DNA of 64,000 nt from Glycomyces tenuis DSM 44171 (lineage in GTDB: Bacteria > Actinomycetota > Actinomycetes > Mycobacteriales > Micromonosporaceae), in assembly GCF_000427885.1 (NCBI RefSeq), contig NZ_ATYW01000014.1:124001-188000 (forward strand), written 5' to 3'. This document shows, piece by piece, positions 1-8,094 of this stretch (position 1 is its first letter; every line of letters starts with the position of its first letter). The notes under the pieces were generated by a model. It was not told the origin of the DNA. It did no database searches and was given only the letters and a program-made list of their open reading frames with translations. Position numbers and translations under genes: made by a program.

Positions 1-456
1 CGGGTCGGCGGTGAACAGCACGCCGGCGACCGCGGCGTCGACCATGCGCTGGACGACGACGGCCATCTGGACGGCGTCGTGGGCGATGCCCGCGGTCTCG
101 CGGTAGGCCCTCGCGCGCTCGGCGTGCAGCGAGTCCCGGCAGCCGCGGATCGCCGCGAGCAGCTGCTCGGGGCCCTCGACCGCGAGGAAGGTGTCCTGCT
201 GGCCGGCGAAGCTCGCGTCCGGCAGGTCCTCGGCGGTGGCGCTCGAACGGACGGCGACCGGACCGCCGCCGAGCCGCTCGTAGGCGGCGAGGACGTCGGC
301 CTCGGGCACCTCGCCGCGGCCGTGCGACTCGGTCGTGACGCAGAACCCCTCGGGCACCAGCTCGCCCAGCCGGATCAGCGCGGCGAGCCCGGCGGCCTTG
401 CCGCCCACCAGTTCCCGCTGCCCCGGCTCGATCGCGGCCAGTTCGATGACGTCCAT
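1..456 (-). CDS. PEP synthase / PPDK-type ATP-binding domain protein (partial, N-terminus only)
   Basis: The 152 visible codons form the start of a PEP/pyruvate-binding ATP-grasp domain as found in PEP synthase, pyruvate phosphate dikinase and rifampin phosphotransferase. Visible landmarks are a VGGKAAGL glycine/lysine segment near residue 20, VRSSATAEDLPDASFAGQ near residue 70, and VVVQRMV..AGVLFTADP at the window edge. The ATG has a GGAGGG ribosome-binding site. The C-terminal part with the swivelling phosphohistidine domain lies outside the window, so the phosphoryl acceptor cannot be named. The inverted repeat known upstream of rifampin phosphotransferase genes is not visible. It is divergent from a TetR regulator whose likely operators lie between the two starts. 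Confidence 0.8.
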   Translation of the reverse strand, partial: MDVIELAAIEPGQRELVGGKAAGLAALIRLGELVPEGFCVTTESHGRGEVPEADVLAAYERLGGGPVAVRSSATAEDLPDASFAGQQDTFLAVEGPEQLLAAIRGCRDSLHAERARAYRETAGIAHDAVQMAVVVQRMVDAAVAGVLFTADP

Positions 457-476
457 GGCGACCCTCCTTTTTTCCA

Positions 477-521
477 ATACACTCGCAATGTATACGCCTA
501 TGCAATACGAGTGCAATGTAA
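477..521. promoter_or_regulatory. Twin TetR-type operators between the PEP synthase-like gene and tetR
   Basis: Two related interrupted palindromes sit 28 bp apart: ATACA-N7-TGTAT at 477-493 (perfect arms) and ATACG-N7-TGTAA at 505-521. Their spacers begin with mutually complementary tetramers (CTC/GAG type). They occupy the whole gap between two divergent starts, so the TetR protein encoded at 532 is the likely ligand, repressing itself and the neighbour. This is inferred from position and symmetry. Confidence 0.5.
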
Positions 522-531
522 AGTGGGTCAC

Positions 532-1107
532 GTGCCTCGCAGAGTCGATCATCGAGAACGCCGCGAACTGCTCGCCGACGCCCTGATGCGCCTTGCCGCC
601 ACGCGCGGCCTGGAAGGGGTGAGCCTGCGGCACGTCGCCGCCGAGGCCGGGGTCTCGACCGGGATGGTGCAGCACTACTTCCGGACCAAGGACGAGATGA
701 TGACCTTCGCCTTCGGCATGGTCATGGACCGGGTCGGCGAGCGGTCGCGGGCCGCGGCCGAGCCCGCTTCGCCCCGAGCGCTCGTCCGCGGCCTGCTGCT
801 GGAGATCCTGCCGCTCGACCAGACGCGCCGACTGGAGAACCACGTCGTGCTCGCCTTCCTCGCCTACGCCGCGGTGAAGCCGTCGATCGCCTCCGAGCTG
901 CGCGAGGTCGCCGCGCGGACGCGGGACTTCCTCGCCGAGCAGATCCGGACCGGCGGCGCCGCGGATCCCGAACGGGCGGCGGCCGGGCTGCTCGCGCTGG
1001 TCGACGGCCTCGGCCTGCAACTGCTGTCGCGGCAGTGCGAAGAGGACGACGCCGTCGCGGCGCTCGACGCCCAGCTCGCCCTGCTCTTCGGTGCGGAGCC
1101 GCGCTGA
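532..1107 (+). CDS. TetR/AcrR family transcriptional regulator
   Basis: The 191-aa protein has an N-terminal TetR helix-turn-helix (about residues 10-57; VSLRHVAAEAGVSTGMVQHYFRTKDEM is the recognition region) and a helical ligand-binding half of TetR_C_6 type. The reading frame is open far upstream, but the region before 532 is occupied by the operators, so GTG 532 is preferred; GTG 523 is an alternative. Its ligand is unknown. It probably controls the divergent PEP synthase-like gene and itself. Confidence 0.85.
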   Translation: MPRRVDHRERRELLADALMRLAATRGLEGVSLRHVAAEAGVSTGMVQHYFRTKDEMMTFAFGMVMDRVGERSRAAAEPASPRALVRGLLLEILPLDQTRRLENHVVLAFLAYAAVKPSIASELREVAARTRDFLAEQIRTGGAADPERAAAGLLALVDGLGLQLLSRQCEEDDAVAALDAQLALLFGAEPR

Positions 1108-1198
1108 CTCGCGGACCTTCGGACGCCCCTGCCACCCGCGCCGCGCGAGCACCGGCCCGCCGCACCGCTCTACGGCTGTGCCAGCGTGGCGCGAGTCC

Positions 1199-1816
1199 CT
1201 AGCCGTTCCACCGCACCGGCGGAGCGAGAGGCGAGGGGAGCCGCCGCAGCGGCTCGAAGGCCGCCGGAGGGAAGTCCGTCCATGCCCCGCTGGGGAACCG
1301 CCCGGCGTGCAGATGCCGGTCGATGAACCGCTGCCAGCGCCGGAGCCCGCTCACGGCCTGTTCGAGCGAGATGAGGCCGTCCTCGATCGCGTCGGCGAAC
1401 TCGTCGAGGTCCAGCATCCGGTAGTGGCGCCCGTCCGTCGGCACCCTGACGTCGATGAAGAGGTCGCGGAACACGTACTGCTCGCCGCGGCGGTCGACGG
1501 TGATGAGATCGACGTACCACGAGTGCGCTTCGCTCGCGGGGTTGTCGACGACCGTGCCGTCGGGGTTGTTCGCTCGCCGCCAGCACGGGTTCGACATGCT
1601 GACACCGAGATCGAGCAGCACGAAGACCCGTTCGAGGCGGGTGCGGCCCGGCCACGGCTCGATCCGCTCGGGCAGCTCGAACTCGTAGGCGACCACGTCT
1701 CCGATGCGGACGCCGGGCAAGGGGCCGAACAGGCCGGGGTCGTCGGCCTTGTGGCCGCCGCGCAGCACCTCGACCCGCTCGATCGAGTCCGCCCGCTCCG
1801 TCTCGGGTTCGTCCAT
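1199..1816 (-). CDS. DUF402 domain-containing protein
   Basis: The 205-aa protein matches the DUF402/FomD-like fold: a beta-rich core with the WYVDLITVDRRGEQYVFRDLFIDV segment and the downstream LDEFADAIEDGLISLEQA helix that typify the family. Characterised relatives hydrolyse nucleotide phosphates or CMP-phosphonates using divalent metal, but substrate cannot be predicted here. It starts 5 bp after the stop of the SRPBCC gene, suggesting a two-gene operon. It is convergent with the TetR gene. Confidence 0.75.
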   Translation of the reverse strand: MDEPETERADSIERVEVLRGGHKADDPGLFGPLPGVRIGDVVAYEFELPERIEPWPGRTRLERVFVLLDLGVSMSNPCWRRANNPDGTVVDNPASEAHSWYVDLITVDRRGEQYVFRDLFIDVRVPTDGRHYRMLDLDEFADAIEDGLISLEQAVSGLRRWQRFIDRHLHAGRFPSGAWTDFPPAAFEPLRRLPSPLAPPVRWNG

Positions 1817-1821
1817 CCGCC

Positions 1822-2283
1822 TCACCGCTCCAGATAGGACGCGAGATTCGCCAGCGAGGACGCCAGCCCGGCGGCGTGGTCCTCGGCGGAGACGCCCGTC
1901 GGCACGTCGGCGGCGCTGATCTCGACCCGCGACCCCGCGCCGCTGGGGGCGACGGTCCACGTCATGGTCATGGTCCCCGCGAAGGCCGGGTCCTCGGAGA
2001 CGAAGTCGACCGCCTGCACGAGCCGTTCGCCGGGGACGAGTTCGATGAAGCGCGCGTCGGCGATGTCGGTGTCGGCGCTCGCCTTCCCCGGCGAACCGGT
2101 GCCGTCGGCATAGGTCAGCACGAGGCGGTACGAGCCTCCGGGCCGGGCGTCGAACCATTCGAAGCGGCCGCTCATGCCCTCCGGCGGCAGCCACTCGGCG
2201 AGCGCCTCCGGGTCGACCAGCGCCGCATAGGTTCGCTCGGTCGACGCCGCTATGTCCCTGGATGCCTTGTCGATTCGCCCCAT
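1822..2283 (-). CDS. SRPBCC (AHSA1/START-like) domain protein
   Basis: The 153-aa protein has the Aha1-C-like SRPBCC pattern: an N-terminal RTYAALVDPEALAEWLPP strand-helix, a central GSYRLVLTYADG, and ERLVQAVDF..GTMTMTWTV strands closing a hydrophobic pocket. These proteins bind small hydrophobic ligands or act as stress-linked accessory factors; the ligand is unknown. It is first gene of a pair with the DUF402 gene. No signal peptide is visible, so it is probably cytoplasmic. Confidence 0.8.
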   Translation of the reverse strand: MGRIDKASRDIAASTERTYAALVDPEALAEWLPPEGMSGRFEWFDARPGGSYRLVLTYADGTGSPGKASADTDIADARFIELVPGERLVQAVDFVSEDPAFAGTMTMTWTVAPSGAGSRVEISAADVPTGVSAEDHAAGLASSLANLASYLER

Positions 2284-2358
2284 CGGCGTACCGTAGCACC
2301 CGCCCCCGACGGGACCGGCCGCTCGCGACCGGCCCCGACCTCCGGGAGCGGGACCCGC

Positions 2359-3198
2359 TCAGCGTGCGGTGAAGGCGTCCCGCTCGGCCTCGGCCCACGC
2401 CCGGAAGGACCGGGCCGGGTGGCCGGTGAGGCGCTCGACGTTGTTGTTGATCGTCGCGGGCGTGTCGCCCGCGGCCTCGGCGACGTCGAGCAGGGAGGCG
2501 AACACGGGCTCGGGGAACCATTCGGGCAGCCGTGCGGTGGCCTCCTCGCGGCTGAGCTCGTCGACGGCGATCGGCCTGCCGATCGCCTCGGCGAGCCGCG
2601 CGACGACCTCGCGCTGCGGCATCGACTCGGGGCCGGTGAGGACCAGCGTCCGGCCGCGGTGCTCGTCGCGGGTCAGCAGGCGCGCGGCGACCTCGGCGAT
2701 GTCGTCGATGTGGATCGGGTTGACCTGCCACCGGGGGTGGGCGATCCCGACCCTGCCGGTGGCGCGGATCGCCTCGGCCCAGTCGCGGATCGCGTTGGTG
2801 GCGAGCCAGCTGGGGTACAGGACCGTGTGGCTCAGGCCGGACTCGCGCAGGGACGCCTCGACGGCCTGGTGCGCCCGCCCGATGGGGCCGGCGTGCTCGA
2901 CCGGCTCGTACGAGGCGGGGGAGGACAGCAGCACGAGGTGCTCGACCCCGGCCTCGTCCGCGGCCTTGAGGAAGTCGTCGACCGGGCCGAAGACGGGGTA
3001 GAGGAAGACGGTGCGGACCCCTCGCAGGACGGCGGGATCGGGCGCGGTGACGTCGAGTTCGACGGCCTCGACGCCGCCCGGCGCCTCGAGGGCCGCCGCG
3101 TCGCGGGCCGAGGCGCGCACGCGGTGCCCGCCCGCGGCCAGGCGGGCGACGAGGCGGCCGCCGATGTTGCCGCGGGCGCCGGTCACTAGGACGGTCAT
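2359..3198 (-). CDS. NmrA-like NAD(P)-binding reductase
   Basis: The 279-aa protein begins with a Rossmann dinucleotide motif (TGARGNIGGRLVARL, residues 6-20) and continues as an NmrA/atypical SDR protein with LVLLSSPASYEP where the catalytic Ser region lies and the IHIDDIAEVAARLL segment typical of the family. Relatives include quinone oxidoreductases and redox sensors. It is divergent from a MarR regulator across a shared operator region, a common layout for drug- or quinone-responsive reductases. Confidence 0.8.
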   Translation of the reverse strand: MTVLVTGARGNIGGRLVARLAAGGHRVRASARDAAALEAPGGVEAVELDVTAPDPAVLRGVRTVFLYPVFGPVDDFLKAADEAGVEHLVLLSSPASYEPVEHAGPIGRAHQAVEASLRESGLSHTVLYPSWLATNAIRDWAEAIRATGRVGIAHPRWQVNPIHIDDIAEVAARLLTRDEHRGRTLVLTGPESMPQREVVARLAEAIGRPIAVDELSREEATARLPEWFPEPVFASLLDVAEAAGDTPATINNNVERLTGHPARSFRAWAEAERDAFTAR

Positions 3199-3272
3199 GG
3201 ATCACTCCTTGCCGATGGCATGCGACGCCAGGGCGCCGCGGGCGCCCTTCGGTAGCATGGTGGTTGAGATCT

Positions 3273-3310
3273 GTTTGCTTTGCAAACAAAGAATATTTGC
3301 TACCAAAGAT
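3273..3310. promoter_or_regulatory. Two MarR-type operators in the nmrA-like/marR intergenic region
   Basis: A perfect GTTTGC-TTT-GCAAAC palindrome lies at 3273-3287 and a second, one-mismatch inverted repeat ATATTTG-N4-CAAAGAT at 3293-3310. Both are in the divergent gap just before the marR ribosome-binding site (TTGGAGG, 3314-3320). MarR dimers bind such 15-18 bp palindromes, so autoregulation and control of the NmrA-like gene are likely. Confidence 0.55.
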
Positions 3311-3327
3311 ATATTGGAGGCGTCGGG

Positions 3328-3792
3328 ATGTCAACCGCGGACGGCCCGGACATCGACGACGCGGTCCGGGAGATGATCCTGCTGACGCCGCGCATCGTCG
3401 GGCGCGCCAAGCGCCTGCCGGTCCCCGAGGCGCTCGCCTCGCTCGAACTGAGCCCCCGGCACCTCTCGCTGCTGGCCTATCTGCTGTTCGACGGGCCGAT
3501 GACGGTCAACGAACTGGCCGCGCGCCTGGAGGTCGCGTCGACGACCGCGAGCCTGATGGTCGGCGACCTGAGCCGCAAGGGCGTGCTGGAGCGGCGCGAG
3601 GACGAGGCCGACCGGAGGCGCCGCATCATCAGCGTCCACCCGGAGGCGAGGCCCCGGATCGAGGCGTGGCTCGCGAGCGGCGCCTCGGCCTGGCGCCGGG
3701 CGCTCGCGCCGCTGACGCCCGAGCAGCGACGCCTGGTCATCGACACGCTCCTCGCCTACGAGCGCGCCGTCACCGCCGCCGCCGAACAGTGA
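3328..3792 (+). CDS. MarR family transcriptional regulator
   Basis: The 154-aa protein has a winged helix: MTVNELAARLEVASTTASLMVGDLSRKGVLERREDEADRRRR gives the recognition helix and the DxDRR wing (about residues 55-100), followed by a C-terminal dimerisation helix. ATG 3328 is chosen over upstream in-frame codons because it follows a good GGAGG site and because the upstream codons fall inside the operators. It probably represses itself and the divergent NmrA-like gene. Confidence 0.88.
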   Translation: MSTADGPDIDDAVREMILLTPRIVGRAKRLPVPEALASLELSPRHLSLLAYLLFDGPMTVNELAARLEVASTTASLMVGDLSRKGVLERREDEADRRRRIISVHPEARPRIEAWLASGASAWRRALAPLTPEQRRLVIDTLLAYERAVTAAAEQ

Positions 3793-3799
3793 CCGGCGC

Positions 3800-5032
3800 C
3801 TATGCGGCGGAGCCGCGCTCCGCTCGCGCCGTCTCGGGCGCGGCCCGCTCGCGGGCCGCCGCGAGCGCCGAGGCGACGAGCAGCGCCGCCGCCAGCGGCA
3901 GCACCAGCGCCCCGGCCAGGCCCGCGTATCCGGCGAGGGCCAGTCCCGCGCCGCCGAGCGCCGCGCCGCCGAACACGCCCAGGCTCATGCCCGCGGCGTT
4001 GAGGCTCAAGGCCGGGGCCGTGACCTCGCCGCCTCGGCGGACGATGAGGGAGGTGATCGCGGCGGCGGCCAAGGCGTGCCCGAACGACTGGACCGCGGCG
4101 CCCGCCAAGGCCACCGGCAGCGTCGGCGCCCAGAACAGCCCGGCGAGTCCCGCCAGCGCCGCCGCGAGGCCGCCGAGCAGGACCGCGTGCGCCCGCCCCG
4201 AGTGCCGCGAGCTCCCGATCCATCGCCCCGCCCCGTAGTTGCCCAGGAAGAACGACAGGCCGCTGAGCGTCCACACCAGCGTGAACACGGTGGCCTCCAA
4301 GGAGAAGCGGTGCTCGAACCACGCCGCCAGGTAGGCCAGGCACCCCATGAGGGCCACGGTGCGCAGCGCGGCGGCGGCGATGAGCCCGAGCAGGGACGGC
4401 CGGGCGGCGATCCGCCGGAACGCGTGCAGATAGGACGGCGGCGGCCCGCCGTCCCGATCCGGCGCCGCGCCGCCCCCGCGGGCGAAGCCGACGGCGAGCG
4501 CGCCCGCCACGGCGGCGGTGACGATCAGGCAGCCGCGCCAGCCGCCCTGCCAGGCGATGAGCCCGATGACCGGCCCGGCGGCGACCGCCGCGAGCGACTG
4601 GGCGGCGGTGACCAGCGTGGCGGCCCGCCCCGAGACGGCCTCGTCGTCATACCGCCCGGCCGCGGCGGACAGCAGCGCGGGCGTCAGCACCGCGGTGGCG
4701 GTGCCGACTCCGGCGCAGAAGACCACCAGGGCGGCATAGCTCCCGTGGAGGGCGGCGAGCGAGCTGGCGGCGAGCAGCGCCAGCGCGAGGGCGCCGAGCC
4801 GCCGCTCGGCGAAGCGCCCCATCAGCGGCGCGACCGCGACGCCGACGCCGAGCGCGCACACACCGCCGAGGCCGCGCAGCGCCCCGACCGCGGCCACGTC
4901 GCCGCCCGCGGCGCCGGCGATCGGCACCAGGAAGGTCGAGTAGACGGTGAAGGGGAACAGGCCCACGGCCGAGGCGAGCAGCAGCGGCCACAGCTCGCCC
5001 CACAGCCGGGCCTCTCCTCTGCTCATCCTCAT
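3800..5032 (-). CDS. MFS transporter (last gene of metal/siderophore operon)
   Basis: The 410-aa protein shows about twelve hydrophobic segments in two bundles and an MFS-type GRFAERRLG loop after TM2. Its ATG overlaps the stop of the substrate-binding protein gene by four bases (ATGA), so it is translated with the ABC uptake genes. MFS members in such loci often export siderophores or metals, which is inferred from context only. It is convergent with the MarR gene, with 7 bp between stops. Confidence 0.82.
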   Translation of the reverse strand: MRMSRGEARLWGELWPLLLASAVGLFPFTVYSTFLVPIAGAAGGDVAAVGALRGLGGVCALGVGVAVAPLMGRFAERRLGALALALLAASSLAALHGSYAALVVFCAGVGTATAVLTPALLSAAAGRYDDEAVSGRAATLVTAAQSLAAVAAGPVIGLIAWQGGWRGCLIVTAAVAGALAVGFARGGGAAPDRDGGPPPSYLHAFRRIAARPSLLGLIAAAALRTVALMGCLAYLAAWFEHRFSLEATVFTLVWTLSGLSFFLGNYGAGRWIGSSRHSGRAHAVLLGGLAAALAGLAGLFWAPTLPVALAGAAVQSFGHALAAAAITSLIVRRGGEVTAPALSLNAAGMSLGVFGGAALGGAGLALAGYAGLAGALVLPLAAALLVASALAAARERAAPETARAERGSAA

Positions 5033-6018
5033 CGGATGGTCTGGAGGTACTCGGAGAAGGCCTCCATGCCGTCGATGATCCGCGGGCCGCTGATGGCCTC
5101 GTTGTAGTCGAGGACGAAGAACCGGTCGTTCACGACCGCCGGGAGGTCGCGGGTGTTCGGATTGGACTTGAGGAACGCGATCTTCTCCTCGGCCGGCTGG
5201 TCCTGGTAGTCGAGGATCGCGATGACGTCGGGCTGCGCGTCCACCACGGACTCCCAGCCGACCTGCGTCCACCGCTCGTCGAGGTCGGCGAAGACGTTCA
5301 CCGCTCCGGCCTTCGCGAAGATGTCGTTGGGCGGCACCTGGTTCCCGGCGGTGTAGGGCTGGTCGGTGCCCGAGTCGTAGAGGAAGACCTTGAGCGGCTC
5401 CCCTTCGGGCGCCGCCGCCTCGACGGCCGCGACCCGCTCCTTGAAGCCCGCGACGACCTCGGCGGCCTCGTCTTCGACGCCGAAGATCGCCCCGAGGCGC
5501 TCGAGGTCGGTGTAGAGCCCTTCGAGCGGCGTGGTCTCCTCGGGGAACTCGGGGTAGTTGAAGCACGATTCGGTGTGCATGAAGCTCTGGATGCCGAGCT
5601 CGTCGAGGATCTCGGGGGTGATGCCGCGCTCCTCGCTGAAGCCGGAGTTCCAGCCGGCCACGACGAAGTCGGCGCCCGCGTCCACGACGAGTTCGCGGTT
5701 GAGCAGGTCGTCCGAGAGGAATTCGACGCCGGCGTAGTCGTCGGCGAACGGGGACTCCTCGACCGGCGGGTTGGCCGGCGGCATGACGTAGCCGTGGACG
5801 TGGTCGGCGAGGCCGAGCGCGAAGAGCTTGTCGGCGCTGCCGGCCTCGTACACCACGGCGCGTTGCGGCGTGGTGTACTCGACGGCCTCGCCGCACCGGT
5901 CGACGGTGACGGTCTGGGCGCCGTCGGCGGATTCGACCTCGGCTCCGCAGGCGGTCGTCGCGAGCAGGGCGGCGGCGAGTCCGGATCCGAGCGCCTGGGC
6001 GCGGCGGGTGGCGTTCAT
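5029..6018 (-). CDS. FecB-type ABC substrate-binding lipoprotein
   Basis: The 329-aa protein has a basic N-terminus, hydrophobic stretch and a Cys at residue 24 (ATTAC) that can serve as the lipid anchor. It continues as a periplasmic-binding-protein class III domain (VVYEAGSADKLFALGLADHVHGYV; ..DVIAILDY) used for siderophore, haem or cobalamin ligands. The start is supported by GGAAGGAAA. The ATG overlaps the ATPase stop (ATGA). It delivers ligand to the FecCD permease encoded upstream in the operon; ligand unknown. Confidence 0.85.
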   Translation of the reverse strand: MNATRRAQALGSGLAAALLATTACGAEVESADGAQTVTVDRCGEAVEYTTPQRAVVYEAGSADKLFALGLADHVHGYVMPPANPPVEESPFADDYAGVEFLSDDLLNRELVVDAGADFVVAGWNSGFSEERGITPEILDELGIQSFMHTESCFNYPEFPEETTPLEGLYTDLERLGAIFGVEDEAAEVVAGFKERVAAVEAAAPEGEPLKVFLYDSGTDQPYTAGNQVPPNDIFAKAGAVNVFADLDERWTQVGWESVVDAQPDVIAILDYQDQPAEEKIAFLKSNPNTRDLPAVVNDRFFVLDYNEAISGPRIIDGMEAFSEYLQTIR

Positions 6019-6809
6019 GGGCGGTTTCCTTCCATTTCGGACTGTTCGGGGATCGCGAACAGGATCTGCGGGCGGCCGGTGCGCGGATGGGGCATGACCT
6101 CGGCGTCCACGCCGAACACGGTCCGCAGCATCGCGGCGGTGAGCACCTCTTCGGGGCGGCCGACGGCGACGATCGCCCCTTCGGCGAGGACGGCGATCCG
6201 GTCGCACGCGGCCGCTGCGAGGTTGAGGTCGTGCAGGACCGTCAGGACGGTGAGGTCCGAGGCGGTGATGAGCGACAGCAGCCCGAGCTGGTGGCGCAGG
6301 TCGAGGTGGTTGGTGGGCTCGTCGAGCACGAGGATCCGCGGCTGCTGGACGAGCGCGCGGGCGACCAGGACCCGCTGGAGCTCGCCGCCGGAGAGGGTGA
6401 GCACTCCCTGGCCCGCGAGATGGGCGATGTCGACCCGCTCCATCGCCTCGCGGCACAGCCGGTGCTCGGCCTCGCTGAGCCGCCCGCCGTGCCGGTGGTG
6501 CGGGTGGCGTCCCATCGCGACGAGTTCGGCGACGGTGAAGTCGAGGTGGGCGCGGTGCTGCTGGGGGACCGCGGCGACGGTGCGAGCGGCCTCGCTCCTC
6601 GGCAGCCGCCACAGGTCCCGGTCGCCGGCCCAGACCACGCCGCCGTCCGGCTCCAGCGCACGGTAGACGCTGCGCAGCGCGGTGGTCTTGCCCGAGCCGT
6701 TGGGGCCGATGAGCCCCAGCACCGAACCCGAAGGGGCGCTGAGGGTCAGCTCGCGGACGATCGGCGTCCCGCCGATGGCCACGTCGAGCCGGTCGAGGCG
6801 CAGCTCCAT
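6015..6809 (-). CDS. FecE/FhuC-type ABC transporter ATPase
   Basis: The 264-aa ATPase has Walker A GPNGSGKTT (about residues 35-43), Q-loop VPQQHR, signature LSGGELQRV, Walker B ILVLDEPTNHLD and the switch HD in VLHDLNLA, i.e. the layout of iron-siderophore/cobalamin importers. It starts 1 bp after the permease stop and overlaps the binding-protein gene by 4 bp. It energises uptake through the FecCD permease. Confidence 0.9.
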   Translation of the reverse strand: MELRLDRLDVAIGGTPIVRELTLSAPSGSVLGLIGPNGSGKTTALRSVYRALEPDGGVVWAGDRDLWRLPRSEAARTVAAVPQQHRAHLDFTVAELVAMGRHPHHRHGGRLSEAEHRLCREAMERVDIAHLAGQGVLTLSGGELQRVLVARALVQQPRILVLDEPTNHLDLRHQLGLLSLITASDLTVLTVLHDLNLAAAACDRIAVLAEGAIVAVGRPEEVLTAAMLRTVFGVDAEVMPHPRTGRPQILFAIPEQSEMEGNRP

Positions 6810-6810
6810 G

Positions 6811-7902
6811 TCAGCTCCCTCCGAACAGGTAGCCGCGGCGGCGCAGCAGGTAGACGAAGACGGGGACGCCGATGAGCGCGGTGACCGCCCCGACCGGCAG
6901 CTCCCGCGGGGCGACCAGGGTCCGCGAGAGGAGGTCGATCCAGACCATGAGGACCGCCCCGGCGAGCGGCGCGACCGCCAGGACGCGGCCGTGGTCGGCG
7001 CCGACGACGATGCGCACCACGTGCGGCACGATGAGCCCGACGAAGCCGATGGCCCCGGCCGCGGCCACCATCACGCCGGTGACCAGCGAGGTCAGCACGA
7101 GCAGCCGGGCGAGCTGCCGTCCGGTGTCGACGCCGAGGCCGGCGGCGGTCTCCTCGCCGAGCGACAGGACGTCCAGGATCCGCGACCCGCGCGCCAGCAG
7201 GGCGATCCCGGCCAGCACCGCGACGGCGACGACCGGCAGCGTCGCCCAGCTCGCCGCGCCGAACCCGCCCATGGTCCAGAACAGGATCGTGCCGGCGGCC
7301 TCGGCGTTGGGCGCGAAGTAGACGATGACGCTCATCGCGGCCTGGAGCGCGAACGACATGGCGACGCCGACGAGGACCAGCCGCAGTGGACTGAGCCCGG
7401 TGGACTGGACGGCGGCGAGGTAGACGACGAGGGCGGCGGCCAGCGCGCCGAGGAAGGCGCCGCCGGAGACCGCGTAGACGCCGAGCGCGCCGAGACCGCC
7501 CCACACGCCGACGGCGACCGCGCCCGTCGAGGCGCCGGCCGAGATGCCGAGGAGGTAGGGCTCGGCGAGCGGGTTGCGCACCATCGCCTGGACCGCGATG
7601 CCCATCGCTCCGAGGCCGGCGCCGACGAGCGCGGCGAGCAGCACGCGGGGCGTGCGGATCTGCCACACGATCTGGTAGCGGCCGGCCTCCTCGATCGGGA
7701 CGTGGCCGCCGGTGAGCGCCGCCCAGAGGTGGGCCGCGGTGTCCGCCGGCGGGATCGAGGCCGAGCCGGCCCCGATCGCCACCAGCGCGGAGACGGCGAG
7801 CAGCGCCGCGAGCGCCGCGGCGGTGAGCGGGACGTTTGCGCGGCGGCCCGAGGCGGCGGCGACGCGCGGCGGCGGTGAGGTGGTGTCGGCGGGGGCTGGC
7901 AT
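6811..7902 (-). CDS. FecCD-type ABC transporter permease
   Basis: The 363-aa integral membrane protein of the BtuC/FecCD family has about ten TM segments with GAGLGAMGIAVQAMVRNPLAEPYLLGISAGAS, the family signature, in the first third, and a C-terminal GRVLAVAPLAGA..APRELPVGAVTALIGVPVFVYLL motif. A longer reading begins at 7950 but would overlap the Fur-like box; ATG 7902 follows GAAGGA and is preferred. It is the first gene of the operon with ATPase, binding protein and MFS carrier. Confidence 0.88.
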   Translation of the reverse strand: MPAPADTTSPPPRVAAASGRRANVPLTAAALAALLAVSALVAIGAGSASIPPADTAAHLWAALTGGHVPIEEAGRYQIVWQIRTPRVLLAALVGAGLGAMGIAVQAMVRNPLAEPYLLGISAGASTGAVAVGVWGGLGALGVYAVSGGAFLGALAAALVVYLAAVQSTGLSPLRLVLVGVAMSFALQAAMSVIVYFAPNAEAAGTILFWTMGGFGAASWATLPVVAVAVLAGIALLARGSRILDVLSLGEETAAGLGVDTGRQLARLLVLTSLVTGVMVAAAGAIGFVGLIVPHVVRIVVGADHGRVLAVAPLAGAVLMVWIDLLSRTLVAPRELPVGAVTALIGVPVFVYLLRRRGYLFGGS

Positions 7903-7938
7903 GCGGGCTGGTCCTTCACGGTCACGGGTCAACAGAAA

Positions 7939-7953
7939 TGATAATGACATTCA
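7939..7953 (-). promoter_or_regulatory. Fur-family (Zur-like) box upstream of the FecCD operon
   Basis: TGATAATGACATTCA is a 7-1-7 imperfect palindrome agreeing at 12 of 15 positions with the Fur/Zur-type TGAAAATGATTTTCA core. It lies 36 bp before the permease start in an AT-rich patch in otherwise very GC-rich DNA. Metal-responsive repression of the uptake operon by a Fur-family protein is inferred; it does not resemble a DtxR/IdeR box. Confidence 0.5.
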
Positions 7954-8059
7954 ATTCTGATAACTGTGAGGAGGCGCGAGCCGTTGTGATCCTCGCCGTA
8001 GTCGCCGGTGCCGAAACCGGCCGGGGCCCGTCGTCCGCTCGGCCCCGGCCGGCCCCTCA

Positions 8060-8084
8060 CCCCGCTCGCCGGAGGCGAGCGGGG
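8060..8084 (-). terminator. Hairpin terminator downstream of aroG
   Basis: A perfect 11-bp stem (CCCCGCTCGCC / GGCGAGCGGGG) with a 3-base loop lies 10 bp after the aroG stop. There is no U-tract, as is usual for actinobacterial hairpin terminators. It separates aroG from the FecCD operon promoter. Confidence 0.6.
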
Positions 8085-8094
8085 CGGAGGACCG

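Noticed and set aside
1-531. Rifampin phosphotransferase with rifamycin-associated element
   Set aside because: The visible ATP-grasp start cannot separate this enzyme from PEP synthase, and the known inverted-repeat element is not present upstream.
1876-3189. Plus-strand 437-codon frame across the SRPBCC and NmrA-like genes
   Set aside because: The minus-strand genes have clear domains and ribosome-binding sites; the plus frame spans both genes and their gap without a start signal.
7903-7950. N-terminal extension of the FecCD permease starting at 7950
   Set aside because: It would begin inside the Fur-like box and lacks a ribosome-binding site; ATG 7902 has GAAGGA at good distance.
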